In this document: one piece after another, positions 47,511 through 55,844 of the stretch | Layout of the letters: every line of letters begins with the position of its first letter | Numbering within the stretch: the first letter of the stretch is position 1 | NCBI RefSeq assembly: GCF_027924185.1 | Contig: NZ_BRVO01000002.1 | Location: 434,001 to 498,000 of the forward strand | Direction: 5' to 3' | Origin: Neptunitalea lumnitzerae | GTDB lineage: Bacteria > Bacteroidota > Bacteroidia > Flavobacteriales > Flavobacteriaceae | Length of the DNA stretch: 64,000 bases | Position numbers and translations under genes: made by a program | Notes under the pieces: generated by a model | The model's input: only the letters and a program-made list of their open reading frames with translations | What the model was told of the DNA's origin: nothing | Database searches by the model: none

Positions 47511-50092
47511 TATGCAGAATTTCTACTCGCATTAATGTTTCCGAATAATGATCGAGTAACCATTTTTTCGTATACCTCTATTAAAGAGCTATCTACCCCT
47601 TTCTGCTTTTCAAATTCCTGAATTTTCTTAAGTGCAAACTGTTGAATAGTTAATAGTGGTAATACTATTTCTTCACGTACTTTAATAGAAGCTCTCATAG
47701 ATTCAGAATCTTCCATAAGCTCTTCATATCCAGTAAGTTTCAACAACAATCGCTTTGTTAATTCAAATTCGTTATGAATCAGTTTCCAAAATTCACCAAA
47801 CTCTTCATCTTCTTGCATATAAGCAGTCAACTTAAAGAAAGATTTGGTTAAACTCATCATACTATTTTCAATTAAAGTTTTGAAAAATAATGAATTATGA
47901 TATAGCTGTTCTACTTTATCAAAGTTTCCAGCCTTTTCAAACTCAGCAATAGCAGTTCCTACACCAAAAAATCCTGGAACGTTTTGTTTTAATTGACTCC
48001 AGCTACCAACAAAAGGTATTGCTCTTAAATCAGAGAAAACTAATTTGTCAGATTTACCACGCTTAGAAGGTCTACTTCCAATATTGGTCTTAGCATAGTA
48101 CTTTAACGTACTCATGTTTTCCAAATAAGGTAAAAATTTAGGGTGCGCTTTAAAATCAGAATAAGTTTGATAACTTATATCTGCTAATTTTTGCATAGTT
48201 TCTCTATCATCGTCATTTAATACACTTTTGTCTCTGTGAAAAACTTCTTGAATTCCAGAACTTAATAATTGTTCAAGATTATATTGGCAAGAATTAACCG
48301 TACCAAAGTTAGAACTAATTGTTTGTCCTTGAACGGTCATTTGCACTTCCTTGTTTTCAATATTAGGACCTAAAGAAGCATAAAATTGGTGTGTTTTACC
48401 TCCACCTCTAGCTGGTGGCCCACCCCTACCATCAAAAAATACAACTTTAATATCATATTTTCTAGATATAAGAGTCAACTCTTCTTTAGCTTTATAGATA
48501 CTCCAGTTAGCCATTAAATAACCACCATCTTTTGTACCATCAGAAAAACCAAGCATTATAGGTTGTAAATTACCTCTAGATGCTAAATGTGCTTTATACT
48601 CTTCATTATTATAAAGCGCTTCCATAACAGTTTTTGCGTGTTGCAAATCGTCTACAGTTTCAAATAAAGGAACAACATCAACCGTTGGTTTTTCCCATCC
48701 TGTAAGCTTAATCATTGCAAATGCTTCAAGTACATTTATAATAGTCTGGTTATTACTAATTATATAGCGGTTACAACCTTCTTCGCCATTATACTTCTGT
48801 ATTTCTTGCATTACATAGATTGACTGAAGTGTAGCTTTAGCCATTTCATCGGTAATAAGTTCTGGGTCTATCTTACCAGAAACTTTTGTCAACACTTCAA
48901 TTTGTTCTTGTTCTGAAAGACTCTCGTAATTTTCAGGAAAAATGTCAAGATTATTTTTAATTGTGTCATTTACAATACCAATTAAAACATTATGGTGTAC
49001 TCTAGAGTCTTGTCTTATATCTAAGGTAGCAAAATGAAACCCGAATAATTTAACCTTATTAATTAAATCGTTTATCTCATCAACAAATAAAGACTGATGA
49101 TTTTTTACTAAGATTGATTTTACCTCATATAGTTTGCTAACAAAGGTTTCTTTATCAAGCGTATGTTTTTTAGATGGTAAAAAGATATTTTGATATAAAC
49201 TAGTTTCTAGTTCAGATATAATAACATCTGTACCGTCAAACGTAATTCTTCTCTTTAATTTTCTAACGTCACGATAATAGTTTCTTAAAATAGCCGTTTT
49301 CAATCGATCAGCTACATTAAGTGTAATTTCTGGGGTCACAAAAGGATTACCATCTCTATCTCCTCCTGGCCAGAAACCTAATTTAACCACATCATTATTT
49401 AATTCTTCTTCACCAAATATATTATTCTGAATGTAATTAAACATTTTACTTGATGCGTGATAGAATACATTTTCTAAATACCATATAAGGCTAACTGCTT
49501 CATCAAAAGGAGTTGGTTTTTTCTTTTTGAAAAATGCCGTTTTACCAAGTTGCGCAAGCAGCTTTTTTATATTTGATAAGTCGTTTTTCTCAATAGAATC
49601 AGCCAAATCGGTTATGATACCTAAAACAGACCCAGGATAAAACTGAGTTGGGTGCGCTGTAAGTACCGGTCTTATTTTAAACTCTTTCAAATGAGTTTTT
49701 AATATTTCTATTTTATTGATGGCTTGAGCTTCTTCCTTAACACTTCTAAGAGTTCCGTGCCCATCCATATTATTTACAATTGAAAAAGCTGCATCTTCAA
49801 TAGCATCGAATAATACAACTTGCCTTTCTATATATTGAATGAATTTGAATAACAGCGAAATTCTTTCCTCCTCAGGTTTATCACTATAAAACTTATTAAA
49901 AAAAGAATCTACTATTGTAGAAGGATCTTGATTCTCGTTGTACCCTTGAGAGCACATTTCTGAAAACAATGGCAAAAAAGATCCTGTATTAGAAATATCA
50001 TCAAATGGTAGTGTAAGAAAGAGGCTATTGTAAATTTGATACTTGGATAAAACGTTTTCATCAAAACGCTGAATTTTTGGTTTTCTTAGCAT
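47510..50092 (-). CDS. ppc: Phosphoenolpyruvate carboxylase
   Basis: This anaplerotic enzyme makes oxaloacetate from phosphoenolpyruvate and bicarbonate. Diagnostic motifs are LTAHPTQ (about residue 143), FWPGGDRDGNPFVTPE (about 241), the glycine loop FFDGRGGPPARGGG (about 551), and the late LRAIPFVGSWSQLKQNVPGF. The glycine loop departs from the common GRGGS(I/V)GRGG form by having PPA in the middle, which I believe is shared by other Bacteroidota enzymes. Length is 860 residues, near the usual 880-930. It is followed by DinB with one base of overlap, and the Lrp-type regulator gene upstream has its own terminator. Confidence 0.95.
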   Translation of the reverse strand: MLRKPKIQRFDENVLSKYQIYNSLFLTLPFDDISNTGSFLPLFSEMCSQGYNENQDPSTIVDSFFNKFYSDKPEEERISLLFKFIQYIERQVVLFDAIEDAAFSIVNNMDGHGTLRSVKEEAQAINKIEILKTHLKEFKIRPVLTAHPTQFYPGSVLGIITDLADSIEKNDLSNIKKLLAQLGKTAFFKKKKPTPFDEAVSLIWYLENVFYHASSKMFNYIQNNIFGEEELNNDVVKLGFWPGGDRDGNPFVTPEITLNVADRLKTAILRNYYRDVRKLKRRITFDGTDVIISELETSLYQNIFLPSKKHTLDKETFVSKLYEVKSILVKNHQSLFVDEINDLINKVKLFGFHFATLDIRQDSRVHHNVLIGIVNDTIKNNLDIFPENYESLSEQEQIEVLTKVSGKIDPELITDEMAKATLQSIYVMQEIQKYNGEEGCNRYIISNNQTIINVLEAFAMIKLTGWEKPTVDVVPLFETVDDLQHAKTVMEALYNNEEYKAHLASRGNLQPIMLGFSDGTKDGGYLMANWSIYKAKEELTLISRKYDIKVVFFDGRGGPPARGGGKTHQFYASLGPNIENKEVQMTVQGQTISSNFGTVNSCQYNLEQLLSSGIQEVFHRDKSVLNDDDRETMQKLADISYQTYSDFKAHPKFLPYLENMSTLKYYAKTNIGSRPSKRGKSDKLVFSDLRAIPFVGSWSQLKQNVPGFFGVGTAIAEFEKAGNFDKVEQLYHNSLFFKTLIENSMMSLTKSFFKLTAYMQEDEEFGEFWKLIHNEFELTKRLLLKLTGYEELMEDSESMRASIKVREEIVLPLLTIQQFALKKIQEFEKQKGVDSSLIEVYEKMVTRSLFGNINASRNSA

Positions 50093-50133
50093 ACTTTTAT
50101 ATTTGATTTTATGAACTTAAAATTAACAAAAAA

Positions 50134-50159
50134 CCCTTTCATATTACGTTATGAAAGGG
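50134..50159 (-). terminator. Intrinsic terminator of the Lrp-type gene
   Basis: Arms at 50134-50143 and 50150-50159 pair perfectly (10 bp) around TTACGT, and on the - strand the stem is followed by six T residues. It separates the regulator at 50184-50666 from ppc. Confidence 0.88.
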
Positions 50160-50183
50160 CTAAAATTTATGTTAATTTGTTAA

Positions 50184-50666
50184 TTAATTTAACTCATTAA
50201 ATATTGAGTGCATTAAACGTTTTTTGTCGTTTATGCTTTCTTCTAAAGAAATCATAGTTTCTGTTCTTGAAACTCCTTCAATATCATCAATCATAAAAAT
50301 GATTTCTTTTGCATGTTTAGTGTTTTTAGCTCTCACTTTACAAAAGATATTGAATTTTCCAGTAGTTACATGAGCAACAGTTATATTAGGAATCTCATTC
50401 AAACGCTCCATCACAAATTTTGTTTGATGCGTTTTTTCTAAATAAATACCCACATATGCAATAAATGCATAACCCAATTTAACATAATCTAACGTTAATG
50501 AAGAACCTTGAATAATACCGGCATCTTCCATTTTTTTAACACGAACGTGAACGGTACCTGCAGAAATTAATAATTTCTTAGCTATATCGGTAAACGGTGT
50601 TCTGGTATTATCAATCAACATATCAAGAATTTGATGATCTACCTCGTCTAATTTAATTTTACTCAT
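50184..50666 (-). CDS. Lrp/AsnC-family transcriptional regulator
   Basis: A feast/famine regulator of 160 residues. The N-terminal winged helix-turn-helix is at about residues 5-52 (DEVDHQILDMLIDNTRTPFT, ISAGTVHVRVKKMEDAGII). The C-terminal RAM ligand-binding domain covers about 65-145 (VGIYLEKTHQTKFVMERLNE, VARAKNTKHAKEI-like stretch). Members usually respond to amino acids and assemble as octamers. The ligand cannot be read. It has its own terminator, and the upstream spacer to the M14 peptidase is only 96 bases. Confidence 0.94.
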   Translation of the reverse strand: MSKIKLDEVDHQILDMLIDNTRTPFTDIAKKLLISAGTVHVRVKKMEDAGIIQGSSLTLDYVKLGYAFIAYVGIYLEKTHQTKFVMERLNEIPNITVAHVTTGKFNIFCKVRAKNTKHAKEIIFMIDDIEGVSRTETMISLEESINDKKRLMHSIFNELN

Positions 50667-50762
50667 ACAATACTTTTTTAATCAACATTGGGATATTCAA
50701 GAAATGAAAAAACTAATTTCTTCCAATTATTTTATAAAGAAAATAATTTTTAAGTTAAAAAA

Positions 50763-51881
50763 CTAAATTTTTTTCAAAATTTCTTCGATATCGGCCGTTA
50801 ATAATTCTTCCTTGGTTATTTTACTATTATTAAACTGGGCATCTATAGTTTTGTGCCCATAAAAGCTTTGCAAATTTCCTATTTTTTCTACATATGGAAA
50901 AAGAAAAATGTTATTATTTTGTAAATTTTCTTCAAAAAGCACACCTATTTCGTTTTCGTTTTCTTCTTCTTCCTCAGCAAAATTGAAATTTTTTATCAAT
51001 ATGTCAAAAAACGACTTTTTGTTGTTTTTAATTTCAAAATAGTTTTTAAACCCTTCTCCTGTAATTTTTTGCGTACTTATTTTATCTAAGGCAGTAATTA
51101 AAGATAAGAAAATGTATTTTCTGGTTTCTTCCCGTTCGTAATCTTCTGGAAAATGCCCCGCTTCAAATAATATAGTAGGTACACCTAAATAAGTAAATGT
51201 ATCACCTATACAATTAATGTTAAAACCATCATCAAAACGTGCAATTTGATTAGGAATATACTCTGCAAGTGCTTCTTGCATATAGGTAATAAGCTCCATT
51301 GCTATTTTTCTTGTGGTTGTTACGGTTCTTTGTTCATCTTCAGAAGGTGCTAAAAATGAAACCGTAGCAGGGTAAGGAGTGTCTTCTACACCAAAAATAG
51401 TACGTTGATCATGTAAATTGAAGCAAAAATCGGGCTTAATAGCCTCAAAAGTAGCTCTTAAAACTTTACTCTCGGGTTGCGTAAGGTTCTGAGAATCTCT
51501 ATTCAAATCTATTTCATTCGCGTTATACCTAGTATATGCATCAGCGCCATCAGGGTTCAGCATAGGTATTATATATATGGTAATCTTCTCTAAAATATGC
51601 TTTACAGTTTCTGTATCAGAATTTAGATAACTAATTAAGTCTAATACAGCCTTTGTTGTAGTACTTTCGTTACCATGCATCTGAGACCACATTAATACCT
51701 TAGTGGTTCCTCTACCTAATGTTAAAAGATGTATAGGTGTACCGTTTACGGAAAAACCAACATTCTTCTTGTTTACAAAATTATACTCATTATAAAATTT
51801 GTTTAAAGAAGCATACGGTAAATATCTCCCCGTTATCTTTTCATATTTATAAGTTGAATAGTCTAAAAAATCTTTATTCAT
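50763..51881 (-). CDS. M14-family zinc carboxypeptidase
   Basis: This predicted zinc metallopeptidase or amidohydrolase has the M14 motifs HxxE with H69 and E72 (MHGNES), a substrate-binding segment NPDGADAYTRYNANEIDLNRD, a third metal histidine in LHDQRTIFG, and a late catalytic glutamate in ILFEAGHFPED. I choose the ATG at 51881 (MNKDFLDYSTYKYE, numbering from there), because relatives begin in this way; ATGs at 51941 and 51917 are upstream alternatives. No signal peptide is seen, so it is probably cytoplasmic. An acidic loop (EEEEENENE) lies near residue 305. It is divergent from an XRE regulator, with operator-like repeats in the shared spacer. Confidence 0.88.
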   Translation of the reverse strand: MNKDFLDYSTYKYEKITGRYLPYASLNKFYNEYNFVNKKNVGFSVNGTPIHLLTLGRGTTKVLMWSQMHGNESTTTKAVLDLISYLNSDTETVKHILEKITIYIIPMLNPDGADAYTRYNANEIDLNRDSQNLTQPESKVLRATFEAIKPDFCFNLHDQRTIFGVEDTPYPATVSFLAPSEDEQRTVTTTRKIAMELITYMQEALAEYIPNQIARFDDGFNINCIGDTFTYLGVPTILFEAGHFPEDYEREETRKYIFLSLITALDKISTQKITGEGFKNYFEIKNNKKSFFDILIKNFNFAEEEEENENEIGVLFEENLQNNNIFLFPYVEKIGNLQSFYGHKTIDAQFNNSKITKEELLTADIEEILKKI

Positions 51882-51971
51882 TCTAGTAGTAAATAAGTTC
51901 GTTACAAATCTAAACATTATTAAATTTAGAACTGTAAACAATATGTTTTCACAATTGTATACGCGAGTTTG

Positions 51972-52037
51972 TTACATTTATAAACATCTGTTTTTAAAGC
52001 CAATTCACAAAGCATACAGTTAGTGTTACATTTATAA
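51972..52037. repeat. Operator-like repeat copies 1 and 2 (TTACATTTATAA)
   Basis: Two identical copies of GTTACATTTATAAAC lie at 51971-51985 and 52025-52039, offset 54 bases. The core TTACA-TT-TATAA is a one-mismatch palindrome of the half-site TTACA. They sit in the spacer between the M14 gene and the XRE regulator, upstream of the M14 start. A third, perfect copy lies next to the XRE promoter. Confidence 0.6.
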
Positions 52038-52172
52038 ACTCAAACTTAATTAGATGAGTTTATTTACATACCTAAATCTTTAATTTACTTATTTTTAGAT
52101 ACTTAAGAGCTGCTAAATGAAGTAAAACTTTAATTATTTAGATATATTAAAATAACATGTTGATGATAATGA

Positions 52173-52192
52173 TATATTTGTTACATTTGTAA
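52173..52192 (+). promoter_or_regulatory. -7 box joined to operator copy 3, XRE gene promoter
   Basis: TATATTTG (52173-52180) is an exact -7 match and is followed at once by the perfect palindrome TTACA-TT-TGTAA (52181-52192). A protein bound there would cover the transcription start, so the layout suggests autorepression by the XRE regulator encoded 28 bases on. Confidence 0.6.
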
Positions 52193-52220
52193 ATAGATAA
52201 CTTTTTTACTTCTGTATACA

Positions 52221-52703
52221 ATGTTAAACATAGAAGACTTTACTGCGCGTTTACAAATGTTACTCGATTATTATCATCTTACAGCATCCGCTTTTGCGGA
52301 TAGTATTGATGTGCAACGCTCCGGAATATCGCATATATTATCAGGTAGAAATAAACCTAGCCTTGATTTTATTTTAAAAATTACAAGCGTATATAAGGAT
52401 GTTCCTCTTGAATGGCTAATTCATGGAAAGGGAAGTTTTCCTAAAAACTCAACTGATAAAAGTTTTTCTGCGGAAACCAATGATGTCAAACCAACTCAAG
52501 CTACCCCACCACCCTCAGTCGAAAAGAGCACTCAAAATTTATTTGACAGCAATGAGGTTGAGTATAGTTCTAAAAAAGAAACACTAAAACCAATTTTGGA
52601 AAATAATGAAGAACATTTAGCAACTAATAAGAATAAAACCATAGATCGTATCCTTATTTTTTATTCTGATAAAACTTTTGAGTCTTATACTCCTTCTTCT
52701 TAG
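52221..52703 (+). CDS. XRE-family helix-turn-helix regulator
   Basis: This 160-residue protein has a Cro/CI-type helix-turn-helix at about residues 6-65, with the two helices in LTASAFADSIDVQRSGISHI and the family ending PSLDFILKITSVYKDVPLEWL. A low-complexity linker (about 75-130) leads to a short conserved C-terminal strand TIDRILIFYSDKTFESYTP. There is no peptidase domain, so it is not LexA/CI-like self-cleaving. It is divergent from the M14 peptidase, and three copies of a palindromic element lie in the spacer, one on its own -7 box; it is the natural candidate to bind them. Confidence 0.9.
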   Translation: MLNIEDFTARLQMLLDYYHLTASAFADSIDVQRSGISHILSGRNKPSLDFILKITSVYKDVPLEWLIHGKGSFPKNSTDKSFSAETNDVKPTQATPPPSVEKSTQNLFDSNEVEYSSKKETLKPILENNEEHLATNKNKTIDRILIFYSDKTFESYTPSS

Positions 52704-52765
52704 ATTTGATTAATTAGAGTATAGAAGCTCAAAACAAAATAGTACTTTCGTACAAAATTATTTTT

Positions 52766-53143
52766 ATGAAGCATTTATCTATTCTATTATTTTTATTCGG
52801 ACTGATTTCTTGTCAAGCACCAGAGCGAAACTGCACTGATTTTAAAACGGGTACCTATGCTTACGAAATTAAATTTAATGACCAAATATTAAAAGGAACA
52901 TTTACCAGGTTTGATACACTACAAATAGAAGAGTATGAGGGCAATAAAGTTGACTCTAGTGCTATCAACTGGATTAATGATTGTGAATTTATTGCTAAGA
53001 AAATTCATCCTGAAAGTATGAAAGAAGAAAAACCATTACTTTTTAAAATACTTACTACAGATGAAAATTCATACGTATTTGAATATTCTTATGTTGGCCA
53101 AGCAACTAACAAATACAAAGGAACTGCTACTAAAATTGAATAA
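52766..53143 (+). CDS. Hypothetical lipoprotein
   Basis: A 125-residue lipoprotein with signal MKHLSILLFLFGLISC. The mature part is beta-rich (FKTGTYAYEIKFNDQILKGT, SYVFEYSYVGQATNKYKGTATKIE), with one pair of cysteines (NCTDF and NDCEFIAKK) that may form a disulfide. The build recalls small beta-barrel envelope proteins, but I recognise no named family. It ends 2 bases before the TerC gene, so the two are probably co-expressed. A Bacteroidota-like box TACTTTCG at 52743-52750 could be its promoter, with one mismatch from consensus. Confidence 0.8.
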   Translation: MKHLSILLFLFGLISCQAPERNCTDFKTGTYAYEIKFNDQILKGTFTRFDTLQIEEYEGNKVDSSAINWINDCEFIAKKIHPESMKEEKPLLFKILTTDENSYVFEYSYVGQATNKYKGTATKIE

Positions 53144-53145
53144 CT

Positions 53146-53922
53146 ATGGATACCTTTTTAAGCAGTCCAGATACATGGATTTCGTTAATAACGCTTACAT
53201 TTCTAGAAATTGTTCTAGGGATAGATAATATTATTTTTATTTCTATAGTAACAGGTAAGTTACCAGAAGAAAACAGAAAGAAAGCAACACGCTTAGGTTT
53301 ATTGTTTGCTATGTTTTTAAGAATAGGACTTCTGTTTGGTATCACCTTATTAATAAGAATGAAAGCTACCCTACTATCTTTTGATTGGGGATGGTTTTCA
53401 GCTAATTTAACAGGGCAAGCAGTGATACTATTACTTGGTGGACTATTTTTGATTTATAAAAGCACCAAAGAAATTCATGAAAAAGTAGATCATAAAGGTG
53501 AAGAAGCTGAAAGTTTAAAGAATACTGCTGTTAAATCTTTTTCTGGAGTTATTATTCAAATTCTTTTGATAGACATGATATTTTCTGTAGATAGTATATT
53601 AACTGCTGTTGGTATGACTAACGGTTTAGAAGGTGCTTTATATATTATGATTGCTGCTGTTATAATTGCAGTTTCTATTATGATGCTATTTGCAGTTCCT
53701 GTTGGTAATTTTGTAAACAAAAATCCTTCTATTCAGATACTCGGATTAGCTTTCCTAATATTAATTGGTTTTATGCTTATAACTGAAAGTATGCATTTGT
53801 CTGAAGCCGAACTTGCAGGAAAAACCATTGGCACAGTTCCTAAAGGATATTTATATTTTGCTATTGCTTTTTCATTAATAGTAGAATTTTTAAATATGAA
53901 GATGCGAAAAAGAAAAAAATAA
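53146..53922 (+). CDS. TerC-family integral membrane protein
   Basis: This 258-residue protein has seven predicted membrane helices. The two acidic motifs of the family are present: FLEIVLGIDNIIF (about residues 17-29) and LLIDMIFSVDSILTAVGM (about 143-160). TerC proteins of this type (YkoY/Alx/MntP-related) are linked to manganese export or to metal loading of secreted proteins and, in some bacteria, tellurite resistance. No ter operon is near, so tellurite resistance should not be inferred. It is coupled to a small lipoprotein gene 2 bases upstream. Confidence 0.92.
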   Translation: MDTFLSSPDTWISLITLTFLEIVLGIDNIIFISIVTGKLPEENRKKATRLGLLFAMFLRIGLLFGITLLIRMKATLLSFDWGWFSANLTGQAVILLLGGLFLIYKSTKEIHEKVDHKGEEAESLKNTAVKSFSGVIIQILLIDMIFSVDSILTAVGMTNGLEGALYIMIAAVIIAVSIMMLFAVPVGNFVNKNPSIQILGLAFLILIGFMLITESMHLSEAELAGKTIGTVPKGYLYFAIAFSLIVEFLNMKMRKRKK

Positions 53923-54062
53923 GCGTTTGTAATATTTTTCTCTAAACCTTCAATTTATACCATAAATACCTGTTAATGAGTATTTAAAATTTTCACAAGA
54001 GTGATTAAAATTGTTGTAGAATACACAATTGTTGCGTAAATTCTACTAAAATTAAAATTGCT

Positions 54063-54608
54063 ATGAAAATTAAACATATACTTATCCTATTAATCTTGTG
54101 CATATTCTGCCAATTTTCCTTTGGACAAAGTGCCAATTTTAGGATTGCTGACACCTTTGATATACTTACCAAATCTGAGAATAAAAAATGGCTTTTAAAC
54201 TTTTCAAATGTAAATGAGAAATCAGAAAGAATTTCTCTTATAAAGCAGAAAATTCGTAGCGATGCCGATTATAGAATAAAAGTAGAAACTCCAGAAGATT
54301 ATTGGGAGGAAGAAGTATTAGCTGAAGATTTTGTTAGAGCTTCTAAAGAGAAAGAATGTCAAGCATGTGATTGCAAAATTTCTTTTAAATTAATTATTAA
54401 ATCTGAAGAATACGATTTGAATGCTGCAAAATACTCTTATGTTTATGATGTATTAGACCAAATGGAAAGTGATGATATTGAAAAGATTTTGGTTGACTAT
54501 GATATCAATAAAAAAGATATGTATACAGAGGGTGAATGTGGTATAGTTTATCTTTATACAGAAAACAAAAAACTCAAAAGAATAATAAGAAAGGCTTTAA
54601 AAAATTAA
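54063..54608 (+). CDS. Secreted protein of unknown function with cysteine cluster
   Basis: The 181-residue protein has a signal peptide ending FSFGQ (about residue 22). The mature part is charged and includes the cluster CQACDC at about residues 100-105 and a further cysteine in EGECGIVY near 160. No lipobox precedes the cleavage site, so it is likely soluble in the periplasm or exported. Its 140-base upstream spacer holds an inverted repeat, GTAGAAT-N17-ATTCTAC (54016-54046), a possible operator. I do not recognise the family. Confidence 0.75.
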   Translation: MKIKHILILLILCIFCQFSFGQSANFRIADTFDILTKSENKKWLLNFSNVNEKSERISLIKQKIRSDADYRIKVETPEDYWEEEVLAEDFVRASKEKECQACDCKISFKLIIKSEEYDLNAAKYSYVYDVLDQMESDDIEKILVDYDINKKDMYTEGECGIVYLYTENKKLKRIIRKALKN

Positions 54609-54749
54609 AAATTTAAAGTACGCTCAGCAAAAATATTTTTTTGTTATATTAAATATTCTTATAAATTCGTTACTACCTAAGATGCTATTTCAAATACGTT
54701 TAGCATTTTAATTGTTTTACCTAAATGACTTTATTATTTTAAAACTACT

Positions 54750-55187
54750 ATGAATTATCAAGGAATTGTTCTGTTTCATAAAACAGAGCTTTTTGACAAC
54801 GCAATTGAATTTTATGAGGATAACGACTCTAAAATTATAGAATTTGATACTGAGGAAATAAGTAATTCTAAACAATTACATTTTGAACTTAAAAGTAAGT
54901 TATATTTACCATCTTCTTACGCCAATACTTTTGAATCATTATTAGAATGTTTATTGGAATATGAAGTAGAAGAAGAAGGTTTAGTACTTATTTTTGAGCA
55001 ATTAGATAAACTTCCTTTCAAATATGTTTACAGTCTATTAGATGTACTAGCCAATGTTGCAAAAGCAAAACAAAAAGAAGGTTTTACATTTGTTGTTTTG
55101 GCACAGGTAGACAACTCTTATTTTAAATTGTACAAACCTTTAAACTCACCAGAATTTATTTGTTGGAACGAGAAAGAAAAGAAATAA
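54750..55187 (+). CDS. Barstar-like protein, orphan
   Basis: This 145-residue acidic cytoplasmic protein resembles the barstar family of ribonuclease inhibitors. After an N-terminal strand region comes ELKSKLYLPSSYANTFESLL (about 49-68), which matches the family pattern of a helix entering a LP-x-Y-x-N segment followed by acidic LLECLLEYE, and then a strand LVLIFEQLDKLP and helix YVYSLLDVLANVAKAK. The aspartates of barstar that bind barnase are only loosely matched. No barnase-like toxin gene is adjacent. Its 3' end overlaps the pseudouridine synthase gene. The family call is moderate; inhibitor function is inferred. Confidence 0.65.
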   Translation: MNYQGIVLFHKTELFDNAIEFYEDNDSKIIEFDTEEISNSKQLHFELKSKLYLPSSYANTFESLLECLLEYEVEEEGLVLIFEQLDKLPFKYVYSLLDVLANVAKAKQKEGFTFVVLAQVDNSYFKLYKPLNSPEFICWNEKEKK

Positions 55188-55774
55188 TTCACAAGTATTA
55201 TAAGCTATTTAAGCCTTACGGTTATATAAGTCAATTATCATCTAACGATGCTAGGCAACTTCGAAAAAAAAAGTTTCTAAAAGATCTTGAGAATGTTCCT
55301 AGCAACATAATGCCTATAGGTAGATTAGACGAAAAATCTGAAGGCTTGCTGCTACTTACCACTGATGGTGTATATAGTGATACCGTTAATAGAAGTGGAA
55401 TTGAAAAGGAATATGTGGCCCTGTTGGATGGTGATATAGATGATAATGCTATTGAAAAATTAAGAAACGGGGTACTTATAGGAATCAATGGAAAAAAGTA
55501 CCAAACAAAACCTTGTGAGGTTAAAAAACTCACCATAACTCCTACACTTCCAACGAGAGAAAAGAAAATTAGAGATGCACGTCATGGTCCGGTAAGCTGG
55601 ATTAAAATTGTTATTACAGAAGGGAAATTTAGACAAATTAGAAAAATGACCTCGGGTGTTGGTTTCCCAACTTTACGATTAGTTAGGGTACGCGTAGGCT
55701 CCATAAAGCTTGATGATATGCAACCTGGTGATGTAGTAGAGTGTAATAATATAGAAATAAAACAGCCAAAATAA
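55160..55774 (+). CDS. RsuA/RluE-family rRNA pseudouridine synthase
   Basis: The enzyme isomerises a specific uridine in ribosomal RNA. The catalytic motif MPIGRLDEKSEGLLLLTTDG carries the aspartate, and KEYVALLDGDI, TREKKIRDARHGP and EGKFRQIRKMTSGVGFPTLRLVR are the later family motifs. With 204 residues it lacks the N-terminal S4 domain of RsuA/RluB and fits the RluE class. No ATG precedes the conserved start LFKPYGYIS: the choices are TTG at 55160 or 55163, both inside the barstar gene, or ATT at 55187. I list 55160. The overlap implies translation coupled to the barstar gene. Confidence 0.88.
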   Translation: MLERERKEIIHKYYKLFKPYGYISQLSSNDARQLRKKKFLKDLENVPSNIMPIGRLDEKSEGLLLLTTDGVYSDTVNRSGIEKEYVALLDGDIDDNAIEKLRNGVLIGINGKKYQTKPCEVKKLTITPTLPTREKKIRDARHGPVSWIKIVITEGKFRQIRKMTSGVGFPTLRLVRVRVGSIKLDDMQPGDVVECNNIEIKQPK

Positions 55775-55779
55775 GCTAA

Positions 55780-55811
55780 TTGAATATTTTGCAAACTTTT
55801 GAATATATTTG
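55780..55811 (+). promoter_or_regulatory. Promoter of the M28 peptidase gene
   Basis: A -33-like TTG at 55780-55782 and an exact -7 box TATATTTG at 55804-55811 are separated by 21 bases, within the range for Bacteroidota promoters. The start codon follows 33 bases after the -7 box. Confidence 0.5.
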
Positions 55812-55844
55812 GCGTAAAGCAATTTATTAAATAATTAGAGCTTA

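Noticed and set aside
53146-53922. TerC as evidence of tellurite resistance
   Set aside because: No other ter genes are present, and this TerC branch is usually tied to manganese or envelope metal homeostasis.
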